Assembly (NCBI GenBank): GCA_964651505.1
Contig: CAZYXT010000025.1
Coordinates: forward strand, 1-23,540
Direction: 5' to 3'
DNA: 23,540 nucleotides
Source of the DNA: Avisuccinivibrio_A sp964651505
Lineage (GTDB): Bacteria > Pseudomonadota > Gammaproteobacteria > Enterobacterales > Succinivibrionaceae
Part shown: positions 16,018-23,540 of the stretch, piece after piece
Layout: every line of letters begins with the position of its first letter
Numbering within the stretch: position 1 is the first letter of the stretch
Position numbers and translations under genes: made by a program
Notes under the pieces: model-generated
Database searches by the model: none
What the model was told of the DNA's origin: nothing
What the model saw: the letters and a program-made list of their open reading frames with translations, nothing else

Positions 16018-16782
16018 TTAAGCGTTGGCAGCGGCAGCTGCGATGATGGCCGAAAAATCGGGAGCCTTTAAGGAAGCGCCGCCTACCAGTCCGCCGTCGA
16101 TGTCGGGCATGGCAAACAGTTCAGGTGCAGTCTTGGCATTGCAGGAGCCGCCGTAGAGGATCTGAACCTTTGCGGCAACGCCGGCATCAAAGGAGGATAA
16201 GAAGGCGCGGATCTTGGAGTGCACGTCCTGCGCAATCTCAGGAGTGGCAGTCTTGCCGGTGCCGATGGCCCAAATGGGCTCGTAGGCGATGACGGCTTTT
16301 TCAAAGGACTTGATGCCGCAAAGATCGATGACAGCCTGCAGCTCTTCTTTGATGACATCCATGGTCTTTTGCTCTTCAAACTGCTGCTCGGACTCGCCTA
16401 CGCACAAAACGGGGATGAGCCCGTTCTCTTGGGCAGCCTGATACTTTTGGGCTACATAAGCGCTTGATTCTTTGTGATAATCGCGACGCTCCGAGTGGCC
16501 GACGATGGCATAGGTGCAGCCAAATTCGCGCAGCATGACAGGCGAGTTTTCTCCGGTAAAGGCGCCATTGGTGTGGATATCGCAGTCCTCAGAGCCCCAT
16601 AACAGCCCGGTGCCGCCTGCCAAGCTTTCAACCAGGCCGATGAAGACGGCAGGAGCGCAAACGGCGGTATCGACTTTAGCGCTGTTCTCGTCTGCAACAG
16701 GCGTTAAAGCCTTGACTAAAGCAGTAACCGACTCTTTGGTGCCGTTGAGCTTCCAGTTGCCCATTACAAGAGGTTTTCTCAT
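16018..16782 (-). CDS. tpiA: Triosephosphate isomerase
   Basis: Interconverts dihydroxyacetone phosphate and glyceraldehyde 3-phosphate in glycolysis: a cytoplasmic (beta/alpha)8 barrel, 254 residues (E. coli TpiA: 255). The active-site residues are in place: N9 and K11 in GNWKLNG, H96 in IVGHSERR, and the catalytic base E168 in AYEPIWAIGTG, whose last part also opens the flexible loop. The phosphate-binding YGGS and VGGASL motifs are near the C-terminus. The start is the ATG at 16782, matching MRHPLVMGNWKLNG of E. coli and having a GGGGAT site nearby; an in-frame ATG six codons upstream lacks such a site. It is the first gene of a probable tpiA-pfkA unit. Confidence 0.96.
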   Translation of the reverse strand: MRKPLVMGNWKLNGTKESVTALVKALTPVADENSAKVDTAVCAPAVFIGLVESLAGGTGLLWGSEDCDIHTNGAFTGENSPVMLREFGCTYAIVGHSERRDYHKESSAYVAQKYQAAQENGLIPVLCVGESEQQFEEQKTMDVIKEELQAVIDLCGIKSFEKAVIAYEPIWAIGTGKTATPEIAQDVHSKIRAFLSSFDAGVAAKVQILYGGSCNAKTAPELFAMPDIDGGLVGGASLKAPDFSAIIAAAAANA

Positions 16783-17192
16783 GATTTCATATCCCCGCAT
16801 AAATTAAAAAACATTCACAAAACAGGCCTTGGCACAAGCTTTTTTAAGATGCCGTGTCTTGCCTTTCATCAGGACTGATTTTACACCACCAAAGAGGGAC
16901 TTGAACGATGCAGCTTTGGGGAGGTGTCACAGCCATCAGAGGTTCTGCCTGATATTCAGGCATTAAAACTTTATATCAGATTTTACGCGTTCTGCCCAAA
17001 AATAGCGATCCAAATCAAAGAGCAAACCTCTAAAATGCTGCATTTTGCAAGGCAATTTTGCGATATGAGCCGACAAATCAGGCTTTGCTTTTTTAAAAGC
17101 GCAGGACCTGCCTCCCTGATTGGCGCAGGGCAGGGCAATAAAGGTTTTAAGGACACAAAAACAAGGTCCAAACAGGATTAAAAAGGATAAGG
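16783..17192. other. Gene-poor spacer with a possible tpiA promoter
   Basis: On the minus strand TTCAAG (16900-16905), a 16-base spacer and TAAAAT (16878-16883) form a weak promoter candidate about 100 bases before tpiA. An imperfect hairpin, CCTGCC/GGCAGG (17107-17134) with inner CTG/CAG pairing, lies downstream of the hypothetical gene at 17193 and could end its transcript. The open frame at 16924-17181 (+) starts at GTG without a ribosome site and looks accidental. Otherwise nothing is recognised. Confidence 0.35.
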
Positions 17193-17876
17193 TTAAACCC
17201 CGGGCAGCGGCTCTTCTGAGGGCGGCTCCGTGCCGTATTTGAATTTGTGCAAAAGATACTTGCGCCGCTTTTTAAGATCGTCTGTCTTTTTGACCTGTTC
17301 TTTTTTGCCTGCACAAACAGGGCAGAGCAGGCAAAAGACGGGGTAGGCCCCAAGGCACAGCTGCCACAGGGCGCTTTTATACGCAGCCTCGGCCGAGCCT
17401 TGCGCAGGCGAGCTTGCTGCCAAGGTTGCAGCTTTCAAAACCAAGGCGAGAGCCAATAATAAAGAAGCCCGGGCAAAATTGACCCTTAAGCTTGCCTGAG
17501 CAACATTTTGCAGGGCATTGAGGGCGTAAGGCAGGGCCCCTCCTTGCAAAACCTGCAGCGCCTCCTCCTGTTGAGCTTGGCCTAAAGCGCAGCTTTGGGC
17601 CTTGGCAGACAAGATCTCGTTAAGAAGCCCCTGTCCGTCAAGAGCGTTTTGTCCTGCAAAAGCGTGCCGGCCCAAGCCTGATCCCATCCCTTTGGCAGAT
17701 GAGTTGCAGGGGGCATTCTTGTTTTGGGCGGCGCTCTTTTCTTTAAATGAGGATTTGACCCCGTTTAACTGGGACAAAAAAGTCCCTCCTGCGGCAGGGC
17801 GGGTGCCTGCATTGCCAAGAGTTTGCAAGGCGGCAAAATTCAAGCTTGCCGCCATCAGGGGCGCTGTGCTTTCCAT
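17193..17876 (-). CDS. Hypothetical Ala/Gln-rich protein with one hydrophobic segment
   Basis: A 227-residue frame with no overlapping rival; I do not recognise the family. The first two thirds are rich in Ala, Gln, Leu, Gly and Ser and look low in structure or helical (LLNEILSAKAQSCALGQAQQEEALQVL is cut from that part in pieces: NEILSAKA, QAQQEEALQ). A hydrophobic stretch, ASLLLALALVLKAATLAA, lies at about 136-153. A Cys cluster CLLCPVC (about 180-186) follows, then a strongly basic KKRRKYLLHKFKYG tail. There is no N-terminal signal peptide. The ribosome site is weak (AAGG about 13 bases before the ATG). It is a single gene between tpiA-pfkA and the threonine operon, transcribed away from the latter. 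One membrane pass with a cytoplasmic basic tail is possible. Base use is like the housekeeping neighbours, so there is no sign of recent transfer. Confidence 0.55.
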   Translation of the reverse strand: MESTAPLMAASLNFAALQTLGNAGTRPAAGGTFLSQLNGVKSSFKEKSAAQNKNAPCNSSAKGMGSGLGRHAFAGQNALDGQGLLNEILSAKAQSCALGQAQQEEALQVLQGGALPYALNALQNVAQASLRVNFARASLLLALALVLKAATLAASSPAQGSAEAAYKSALWQLCLGAYPVFCLLCPVCAGKKEQVKKTDDLKKRRKYLLHKFKYGTEPPSEEPLPGV

Positions 17877-18178
17877 GGTTGTCTTTAGCCTTTAAAAACT
17901 TTTAAAAGCCTTTGAGCAAAAAGAAGACCTGAAGTTAACTTATTGAAATTACAGGACTTTTTTGAAAACAAGGTCTTTTTGAGGAAAGACAGTGCCGCCT
18001 TGGCGGAAAAACCTGCCGCTTTGGGAACGGCAAAAAACGATGTTTTTTGGTGCACCGGCCCGGGCCCTTATTTAGGTGCATATGCTGTTTTTGCTACAAT
18101 AATGAGGTTTTTGAACAGTTTAACAGAGCATAAAATTATTTCTTAACCCTAAATCACATCATTTACTTGGGAGCATAT
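17877..18178 (+). promoter_or_regulatory. thrABC promoter region without an attenuator leader
   Basis: TTAGGT (18072-18077), a 17-base spacer and TACAAT (18095-18100), with the extended -10 TGC at 18092-18094, form a good promoter about 80 bases before thrA. The sequence from there to the start has no Thr/Ile-rich leader frame and no terminator hairpin, unlike E. coli thrL. The open frame at 17943-18146 crosses this promoter and has no ribosome site. Short inverted repeats (CCGCC/GGCGG, TGCCG/CGGCA) occur at about 17995-18035. Confidence 0.55.
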
Positions 18179-20641
18179 ATGCGCGTACTCAAATTCGGAG
18201 GTACTTCGGTTGCGAATGCAGAGCGCTTTATCAATGTAGCCGACATTGCAGTCAGCACTGCCAGGCAGACTTCCACTGCCCTGGTTTTGTCGGCTCCTGC
18301 CAAGATCACCAACTTGCTGGTGGCTTTGGTCAAAAGCGGGGTCAACGGGCTGGACGGTCAAGAGCAGATTGACGCGATTACAGGCATCATCGAGCCTTTG
18401 ATCAAGACCCTGGGACAGACCTATCCTGATTTTAAAACCGACGACGTTCTGCACGAGTTCAACACTACCCTCGATTTAATTCAAAGGCGCGTGATGGGCA
18501 TCAAGCTTTTGGGCCAATGCCCGCCCCTGGTGGAGGCTTTCATCGAAAGCCGCGGCGAATCTTTTTCCATCTGCATCATGGCCGAGCTGTTGCGCGCCCG
18601 CGGCCATAAAGTGCGCATCATCGATCCTGTGGCCGTGCTGCAAACCGAAGGGGGGATCTTGGAGTCCTCGGTCAACATCGAAAAATCCAAACAGCGTTAT
18701 GCCATGGTGCCGCAAATTGAGGGGGCCATTACCCTGATGTCAGGCTTCTGCGGCGGCAACGACAAGGGCGAGCTTGTGCTTTTGGGACGCAACGGCTCTG
18801 ATTATTCTGCTGCCTGTCTGGCCGCCATCGCAGGGGCTCAGTGCTGCGAGATCTGGACGGACGTGGACGGCGTTTACAGCTGCGATCCGCGCATGGTGCC
18901 CGATGCGGTGCTCTTAAAGAGGATGTCCTACAAGGAGGCCATGGAGCTTTCCTATTTTGGCGCCAAGGTCATGCACCCGCGCACCATTGCCCCCATCGCA
19001 AGGTTCCACATCCCCTGCCTCATCAAAAACACCTTAAATCCCCAAGGCGAGGGCACTCTGATTGCAGAGGAGACTGATCGCTCCATTCCCATCAAGGGCA
19101 TTTCGGATTTGAAGAACATCAGCCTGGTCAATGTCTCGGGCCCCGGCATGAAGGGCATGGTGGGCATGGCAGGGCGATTGTTCACCGCCGTCTCGCAGGC
19201 TAAGATCTCGCTGGTGCTCATCACGCAGTCATCCTCCGAGTACTCCATCTCATTTTGCATTCACACGCAGGATGCAGCCTGCGCCTTGCGCGCCATTGAA
19301 GAGGAGTTTGAGCTTGAGATGCGCGAGGGGCTGCTTGATCCTGTCGAAATCATCGACAAGATGGCCATCATCTCGGTGGTGGGCGACGGCATGAGGACCA
19401 TGCGCGGCACCTCAGGCAAGTTTTTCCGCGCTCTTGCGCAGGCCAACATCAATGTCAGCGCCATTGCCCAGGGCTCGTCGGAGCGCTCCATCTCGGCTGT
19501 GATCTCCGAGAGCAAGGTGGCCGAGGCCATTGCCGTGTGCCACATGTCATTCTTCAGCTCAAGGCAGATCCTCGATGTGATCTTGGTGGGCGTAGGAGGC
19601 GTCGGCGGCGAGCTTTTGGAGCAGATCAAGCGTCAGCAGCAGATTTTAAAGGACAGGCAGGGCATCGAGATCAGGGTGGTGGCCGTGGCCAATTCCAAAG
19701 GCTTCATCAAAGATCTCAAGGGCATCGATCTTGATGCCTACAAAGACAAGCTCAATGCAGAGGGACTGCCTTTGTTTGACATCAGGCAGGCCAAGCAGCT
19801 TATCGAAGACTCGCATCTTGTAAACCCCGTGTTCGTCGACTGCACCTCCGACGAGAAGCTTGCCTTATCCTACATCGAGCTCATGCAGGAGGGGTATCAC
19901 GTGGTAACCCCCAACAAAAAGGCCAACACCGTCTCCTACGAATACTACAAGGGCCTGCGCCGCACGGCCCATGCCAACCATCGCAAGTTTTTGTACGAGG
20001 CCAATGTCGGCGCGGGGCTGCCTGTCATCAACACGCTGCAAAACCTCTTGGCAGCAGGCGATGAGCTTATTGAATTTAACGGCATCATGTCAGGCACCTT
20101 ATCGTACATCTTCGGCTTGGTCGAAGACGGCATGACCTTGGCCGAGGCCACCGCCGATGCCTATGAAAAAGGCTACAGCGAGCCCAATCCGCGCGATGAT
20201 CTTGAGGGGACGGATGTGGCGCGCAAGCTTTTGATTTTGGCACGCGAGTGCGGCTTTAAGCTTGAGCTTGCAGACGTGCAGGTTGAAGCTGCCGTGGATC
20301 CCAAGTTCCTGTGCGGCAGCAGCGCCAAGGAGGTGCTTGAGAACCTCAAAGCTGCTGATGATGCTTTCGGGCAGAGGGTCAAAGAAGCGGCCTCTCAGGG
20401 CAAAGTGCTGCGTTACGTGGCCTCCATCAAGGATGGCAAATGCAGGTGCGCCGTCGAGGCGGTCGACGAGAGCAATCCTCTTTATCGCGTGCGCGGAGGC
20501 GAGAATGCCCTGGCCTTTACCACCGCTTACTACAAGCCTCTGCCTTTGGTGATAAGAGGTTATGGCGCAGGCACCGCGGTCACGGCCGCAGGCGTCTTGT
20601 CGGATATTTTAAGATTGCAAAATTGGACTCGCGAGGGCTGA
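18179..20641 (+). CDS. thrA: Bifunctional aspartokinase I / homoserine dehydrogenase I
   Basis: A fusion enzyme catalysing the first and third steps from aspartate to threonine. It is 820 residues, the same length as E. coli ThrA. The aspartokinase domain (about 1-250) opens with MRVLKFGGTSVANAERF and has LGRNGSDYSAA and WTDVDGVYSCDPR. The ACT-type regulatory linker (about 310-460) contains SGPGMKGMVGMAGRLF, ITQSSSEYSIS, GDGMRTMRGTSGKFF and QGSSERSIS. The homoserine dehydrogenase domain begins near 465 with the NAD(P) loop GVGGVGG, followed by VVTPNKKANT, YEANVGAGLPVI and GIMSGTLSYIFG. The family is feedback-inhibited by threonine, and conservation of the linker suggests this holds here. The start is the ATG at 18179, matching E. 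coli; an upstream TTG adds four residues. It is the first gene of thrABC. Confidence 0.97.
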   Translation: MRVLKFGGTSVANAERFINVADIAVSTARQTSTALVLSAPAKITNLLVALVKSGVNGLDGQEQIDAITGIIEPLIKTLGQTYPDFKTDDVLHEFNTTLDLIQRRVMGIKLLGQCPPLVEAFIESRGESFSICIMAELLRARGHKVRIIDPVAVLQTEGGILESSVNIEKSKQRYAMVPQIEGAITLMSGFCGGNDKGELVLLGRNGSDYSAACLAAIAGAQCCEIWTDVDGVYSCDPRMVPDAVLLKRMSYKEAMELSYFGAKVMHPRTIAPIARFHIPCLIKNTLNPQGEGTLIAEETDRSIPIKGISDLKNISLVNVSGPGMKGMVGMAGRLFTAVSQAKISLVLITQSSSEYSISFCIHTQDAACALRAIEEEFELEMREGLLDPVEIIDKMAIISVVGDGMRTMRGTSGKFFRALAQANINVSAIAQGSSERSISAVISESKVAEAIAVCHMSFFSSRQILDVILVGVGGVGGELLEQIKRQQQILKDRQGIEIRVVAVANSKGFIKDLKGIDLDAYKDKLNAEGLPLFDIRQAKQLIEDSHLVNPVFVDCTSDEKLALSYIELMQEGYHVVTPNKKANTVSYEYYKGLRRTAHANHRKFLYEANVGAGLPVINTLQNLLAAGDELIEFNGIMSGTLSYIFGLVEDGMTLAEATADAYEKGYSEPNPRDDLEGTDVARKLLILARECGFKLELADVQVEAAVDPKFLCGSSAKEVLENLKAADDAFGQRVKEAASQGKVLRYVASIKDGKCRCAVEAVDESNPLYRVRGGENALAFTTAYYKPLPLVIRGYGAGTAVTAAGVLSDILRLQNWTREG

Positions 20642-20642
20642 T

Positions 20643-21605
20643 ATGGTACGCAGGATAAAAGCTTATGCCCCGGCTTCGGCAGCCAATTTGTCCGTAGGCT
20701 TCGATTTGCTCGGAGCGGCCTTGCGCCCCGTCAGCGGCGCCCCTTTGGGCGACTTTGTCACCGCAGAAGAGGGGGTCAAAGGTTCAGGCTGCCGCATGGT
20801 TACCATGGGGCGCTATGCCAAAAAGCTGCCCTCCGATCCGCAAAAGAACATCGTGTACACGGCCTATCAGGCCTATAAAAAAACTTTGGAGTCAAAAGGC
20901 AGGCAGTGTCTTGATCTTATTTTGACCCTCGACAAGGGGCTGCCCGTCTGCTCGGGGCTCGGCTCTTCGGCAGCCTCGGTGGTGGCCGCGGTCTTGGCCC
21001 TTGATGCCGTGCACGGCTATCCTTTGGGGCCCAAGGGTCAGCTTGAGCTGATGGGCAGGCTTGAGGGCATGATTTCAGGCTCGGTGCACTATGACAACGT
21101 GGCGCCGTGCTATTTTGGCGGCATGCAGCTTATCATCGGGGAAAACGGCGTGGTCAGCGAGCCTTTGCACGTGTTTGACAACTGGTATTGGGTGTCCTGT
21201 TTCCCGGGCATCAAGATCTCCACGGCCGCAGCCCGTTCTATCCTTCCTGCCCAATACCGCAGGCAGGATGTCATCACCTACGGCAGGCATCTGGCAGCCT
21301 TCGTGCACGCCTGCCACACTCAAAACGAAGCCCTGGCCGCCGCCTGCCTGAGCGACGTGATTGCCGAGCCTTACCGCTCGCAGCTGATCCCGGGTTTTGA
21401 TCTGGCCCGCTCCACGGGACAGGCCTTAAAAGCCTTGGCCACCGGCATCTCAGGCTCGGGGTCTTCAATTTTTTCCATTTTCACCGATTTTGAGGCGGCC
21501 TTGGAGATGAAAGAGTGGCTTGAGCGCAATTTCATCGACAATGAAGACGGCTTTTGTCATGTGTGCCGCGTCGACGCCGATGGGGCGACAGCAACCGAGG
21601 TTTAA
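20643..21605 (+). CDS. thrB: Homoserine kinase
   Basis: Phosphorylates L-homoserine to O-phosphohomoserine with ATP; a cytoplasmic GHMP-family kinase of 320 residues (E. coli ThrB: 310). The N-terminal YAPASAANLSVGFDLLGAAL matches the E. coli start. The GHMP phosphate loop is GLPVCSGLGSSAASVVAAV. ISGSVHYDNVAPCYFGGMQL and FPGIKISTAAARSILPAQYRRQD follow, then SGISGSGSSIFSIF near the C-terminus. The start codon follows the thrA stop after a single base, so translation is probably coupled. The usual thrABC order is kept. Confidence 0.96.
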   Translation: MVRRIKAYAPASAANLSVGFDLLGAALRPVSGAPLGDFVTAEEGVKGSGCRMVTMGRYAKKLPSDPQKNIVYTAYQAYKKTLESKGRQCLDLILTLDKGLPVCSGLGSSAASVVAAVLALDAVHGYPLGPKGQLELMGRLEGMISGSVHYDNVAPCYFGGMQLIIGENGVVSEPLHVFDNWYWVSCFPGIKISTAAARSILPAQYRRQDVITYGRHLAAFVHACHTQNEALAAACLSDVIAEPYRSQLIPGFDLARSTGQALKALATGISGSGSSIFSIFTDFEAALEMKEWLERNFIDNEDGFCHVCRVDADGATATEV

Positions 21606-21607
21606 CC

Positions 21608-22882
21608 ATGCAACTTTATAATTTGAAAGATAAAAGCGAGGCCGTAAGCTTTGCCGAGGCCGTAAAGCGCGGCATCGGCAGGGAGCAGGGTTTGTTCTTC
21701 CCGGACCGCATCGAGCCTTTGCAGAACATAGACGAATTGTTGAAACTGCCCCTGCCTGAGCGCTCGGGCAGGATTTTGAGACATCTTATCGGCGATGAGA
21801 TAGAAAACCTCGAGGAGCTGGTCAAAGATGCCTTCACCTTCAAGGCCCCTCTGGTCAAGGCCGACGACAATGCCTATGCCCTGGAGCTCTTCCACGGCCC
21901 GACCCTGGCCTTCAAGGACTTCGGGGCCCGCTTCATGGCAAGGGTGTTGGGCAGCGTGCGCGGCGGCGACAAGCTTACCATTCTGACAGCCACCTCAGGA
22001 GACACCGGGGCGGCGGTGGCCGATGCCTTTTACGGACAAAAGGGCATCAACGTGGTGGTTTTGTATCCTTTGGGCAAGATCTCCTCTTTGCAAGAAAAAC
22101 TCATTGCCACATTGGGCGGCAACATCACCGCCGTGCAGGTCAAAGGAATTTTTGACGAGTGCCAGGATTTGGTCAAGCAGGCTTTCTTGGACAGGCCCCT
22201 GGTGCAAAAAACAGGGCTCAATTCGGCAAACTCCATTAACATCAGCCGCCTTTTGGCCCAGGTTTGCTATTACTTTGAGGCAGTCTCCCAGCTGCCCGAG
22301 GGCAAAAGAGACAAGGTCGTCTTCTCGGTGCCCTGCGGCAATTTTGGAAACATCACCGCAGGCCTGATTGCCAAGGCTTTGGGGCTTAAGTGCCGCTTTG
22401 TGATCTCCACTAATGCCAACGATACCGTGCCTCGATATCTTTCAAGCGGGCAATGGGATCCTCATCAGACGGTGGCCACCTTGTCCAATGCCATGGACAT
22501 TTCCCGTCCCAACAACTGGCCGCGCACCGAAGCGCTGTTTAAGATGATGGGCTGGTCATTGTCCGATTTGGATTACGGCTCGCTTGATGACGAGCAGACC
22601 CGCGCGGCCATGCGCGAGCTGTACGGCAAGACAGGCTATATTCTCGAGCCGCACGCGGCCATTGCCTGGAAAGTCTTGCAGCAAAATTTAAAGGAAGGCG
22701 AGATTGGCGTCTTCTTGGGCACGGCCCATCCTGCCAAGTTCAAGGAAGTGGTCGACTCGACCTTGGGGATCAGTCTGCCCCTGCCCGATATTCTGGCCCA
22801 AAAGGCCCAGTTGCGCTCGCAGGCCCAGCTTATCGATCCTGATTACCACTCCTTAAAAGAGCTCATGCTCGATTTGAACTAA
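21608..22882 (+). CDS. thrC: Threonine synthase
   Basis: A PLP-dependent enzyme converting O-phosphohomoserine to L-threonine and phosphate, the last step of the pathway. It is 424 residues (E. coli ThrC: 428). The PLP lysine is K103 in FHGPTLAFKDFGARF. The cofactor/phosphate segment TATSGDTGAAVADAFYG and the NSANSINISRLLAQVCYYFEA stretch are strongly conserved, as are SNAMDISRPNNWPR and LGTAHPAKFKE. The start is the ATG at 21608, two bases after the thrB stop and matching E. coli MKLYNLKD; a longer in-frame opening inside thrB is not needed. It ends the operon and is followed by a GC-rich hairpin. Confidence 0.96.
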   Translation: MQLYNLKDKSEAVSFAEAVKRGIGREQGLFFPDRIEPLQNIDELLKLPLPERSGRILRHLIGDEIENLEELVKDAFTFKAPLVKADDNAYALELFHGPTLAFKDFGARFMARVLGSVRGGDKLTILTATSGDTGAAVADAFYGQKGINVVVLYPLGKISSLQEKLIATLGGNITAVQVKGIFDECQDLVKQAFLDRPLVQKTGLNSANSINISRLLAQVCYYFEAVSQLPEGKRDKVVFSVPCGNFGNITAGLIAKALGLKCRFVISTNANDTVPRYLSSGQWDPHQTVATLSNAMDISRPNNWPRTEALFKMMGWSLSDLDYGSLDDEQTRAAMRELYGKTGYILEPHAAIAWKVLQQNLKEGEIGVFLGTAHPAKFKEVVDSTLGISLPLPDILAQKAQLRSQAQLIDPDYHSLKELMLDLN

Positions 22883-22889
22883 ACTTATG

Positions 22890-22918
22890 GCCGCGCCTTG
22901 GCGCGGCTTGCCGTTTTT
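22890..22918 (+). terminator. Terminator of thrABC
   Basis: A perfect inverted repeat GCCGCGCC/GGCGCGGC (22890-22907) lies eight bases after the thrC stop, with TTTTT at 22914-22918. The six-base gap before the T-run makes it less canonical than the other terminators here. Confidence 0.65.
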
Positions 22919-23029
22919 AAGCCCCAATCCTCTTTTTGCCTAAAGCCTCCTGCCGTTTTTGGCCTTTTTGGCGTCAGCATCTTTTTAACTTGACTTTAGC
23001 CTTAACTTCCCATTTTTCCGACTCAAAAT

Positions 23030-23050
23030 CCTGCCGACGCTATCGGCAGG
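23030..23050 (-). terminator. Hairpin downstream of the AT-hook gene
   Basis: A perfect 8-pair stem CCTGCCGA/TCGGCAGG with a five-base loop. On the minus strand it is followed by ATTTTG and lies about 110 bases after the stop of the AT-hook gene, so it may end that transcript. The T-run is short. Confidence 0.35.
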
Positions 23051-23119
23051 TCTGAAACAGGCACTGCTTGCCCAAGAAAGTCATAACTTCGCTGTAGGAT
23101 TTATTAAAAGTTTACCGGA

Positions 23120-23139
23120 TCCCGTAACTATATACGGGA
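23120..23139. repeat. Perfect short inverted repeat beside the AT-hook gene
   Basis: TCCCGTA (23120-23126) and TACGGGA (23133-23139) around ACTATA. It is 21 bases beyond the 3' end of the minus-strand gene at 23161. The position and AT-rich loop would fit either a regulatory palindrome or part of a mobile-element end. No second copy is visible in the window. Confidence 0.4.
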
Positions 23140-23160
23140 CATTCTCAATTTTAGCACCGG

Positions 23161-23540
23161 CTATTGATCCTGCGGACGGTCGGAAGCCGGTGTGTCAGAT
23201 GACTGCTTCTTAGGTCTGCCTCTCTTGCGTTTGGGCGCATTCTCATCGGGAAGCGGGTGTATCCTTGGTCTGCCGCGCTTGCGTTTTTGCTCGGGCTCCT
23301 TTGTTTGCTCTGTGCTCTCTTTTTTAGGTCTGCCCCGTTTGCTCGTGCCGGACTTGAAGGTAACGGGCTCAATAAGGTCGAGCGCCTCCATGATGTCATA
23401 GACCTCTTCCCTCTCAAACTCCCAATACTTGTCATAGCGCACAGGTTTGGCACCGGGCGCATCGCTGCGCCTGTCGGCATCAGATAAGTCTTCAAGCAAA
23501 GCACCAAAGGTCCTGTTATCGAGCAGTCTTGCCTCATCGG
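23161..23540 (-). CDS. AT-hook-tailed protein, 3' part; possible transposase C-terminus
   Basis: The last 125 codons of a gene whose 5' part lies beyond the window; no start is needed inside it. The N-terminal half of the visible part (ARLLDNRTFGALLED, then RYDKYWEFEREEVYDIMEAL) looks like a folded, charged domain. The remainder is Lys/Arg/Pro-rich and carries three AT-hook cores, RGRP at 68-71, 88-91 and 106-109 of the visible residues, each within K-R-G-R-P-(K/R). AT-hooks insert into the minor groove of AT-rich DNA. The LLDNRTFGALLED stretch resembles the end of some DDE transposases (IS1634-like), but this is from memory and uncertain. At DNA level the hooks share a GGTCTGCC repeat (plus-strand reading). 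Confidence 0.55.
   Translation of the reverse strand, partial: DEARLLDNRTFGALLEDLSDADRRSDAPGAKPVRYDKYWEFEREEVYDIMEALDLIEPVTFKSGTSKRGRPKKESTEQTKEPEQKRKRGRPRIHPLPDENAPKRKRGRPKKQSSDTPASDRPQDQ

Noticed and set aside
16924..17181. 85-codon plus-strand frame
   Set aside because: GTG start without a ribosome site, no family resemblance, in an AT-rich spacer.
17943..18146. 67-codon frame before thrA
   Set aside because: TTG start, no ribosome site, and it runs through the thrA promoter.

Overview
The window looks like a chromosomal segment of a gammaproteobacterium. ParE, IlvI, IlvH, PfkA, TpiA and ThrA/B/C all resemble their Escherichia coli counterparts along their length, and the thrA-thrB-thrC and ilvI-ilvH orders match enteric bacteria. 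A yqiA-type esterase just upstream of a two-component pair and parE also fits. My best guess is a deep-branching member near Aeromonadales/Succinivibrionaceae. This is inferred from protein flavour only, with no database search.

Layout, left to right. 1-171: 3' end of a YqiA-like esterase (+). 233-2343: OmpR-type response regulator and QseC-type sensor kinase, overlapping by one base (+). 2411-5466: parE followed closely by an isolated flagellar export gene, flhB (+), then a terminator. 5670-8213: glycogen/maltodextrin phosphorylase (+) with its own extended -10 promoter and a very strong terminator. 8264-8598: a leader with two stem-loops, then ilvI-ilvH (acetolactate synthase, + strand) and a terminator. 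10860-11138: a gene-free, palindrome-rich stretch that may be a structured RNA or recombination target.

11139-14499 is a more AT-rich accessory islet (+). It holds a damaged, unrecognised gene, a polysaccharide pyruvyl-transferase-family gene interrupted by a run of nine G, and a MenD-like thiamine-diphosphate enzyme. It is bordered on the right by a decayed IS66-like transposase 3' end (- strand). 15009-16782: a tpiA-pfkA glycolytic pair (-). 17193-17876: an unrecognised alanine/glutamine-rich protein (-). 18179-22882: the thrA-thrB-thrC threonine operon (+), with no thrL-like leader peptide. 23161-23540: the 3' part of a lysine-rich gene with three AT-hook cores (-), cut by the window edge.

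The housekeeping genes cover branched-chain and threonine synthesis (the threonine made by thrABC is the usual precursor of the 2-oxobutyrate used by AHAS), glycolysis and glycogen use. The most interesting part is the islet. Its pyruvyl-transferase gene is split exactly at G9 and becomes one 414- or 415-codon frame with 7 or 10 G. That is the signature of slipped-strand phase variation of a surface glycan, here captured in the OFF state. The neighbouring MenD-like enzyme, of unknown substrate, and the structured DNA just upstream make this locus the best candidate for something undescribed.
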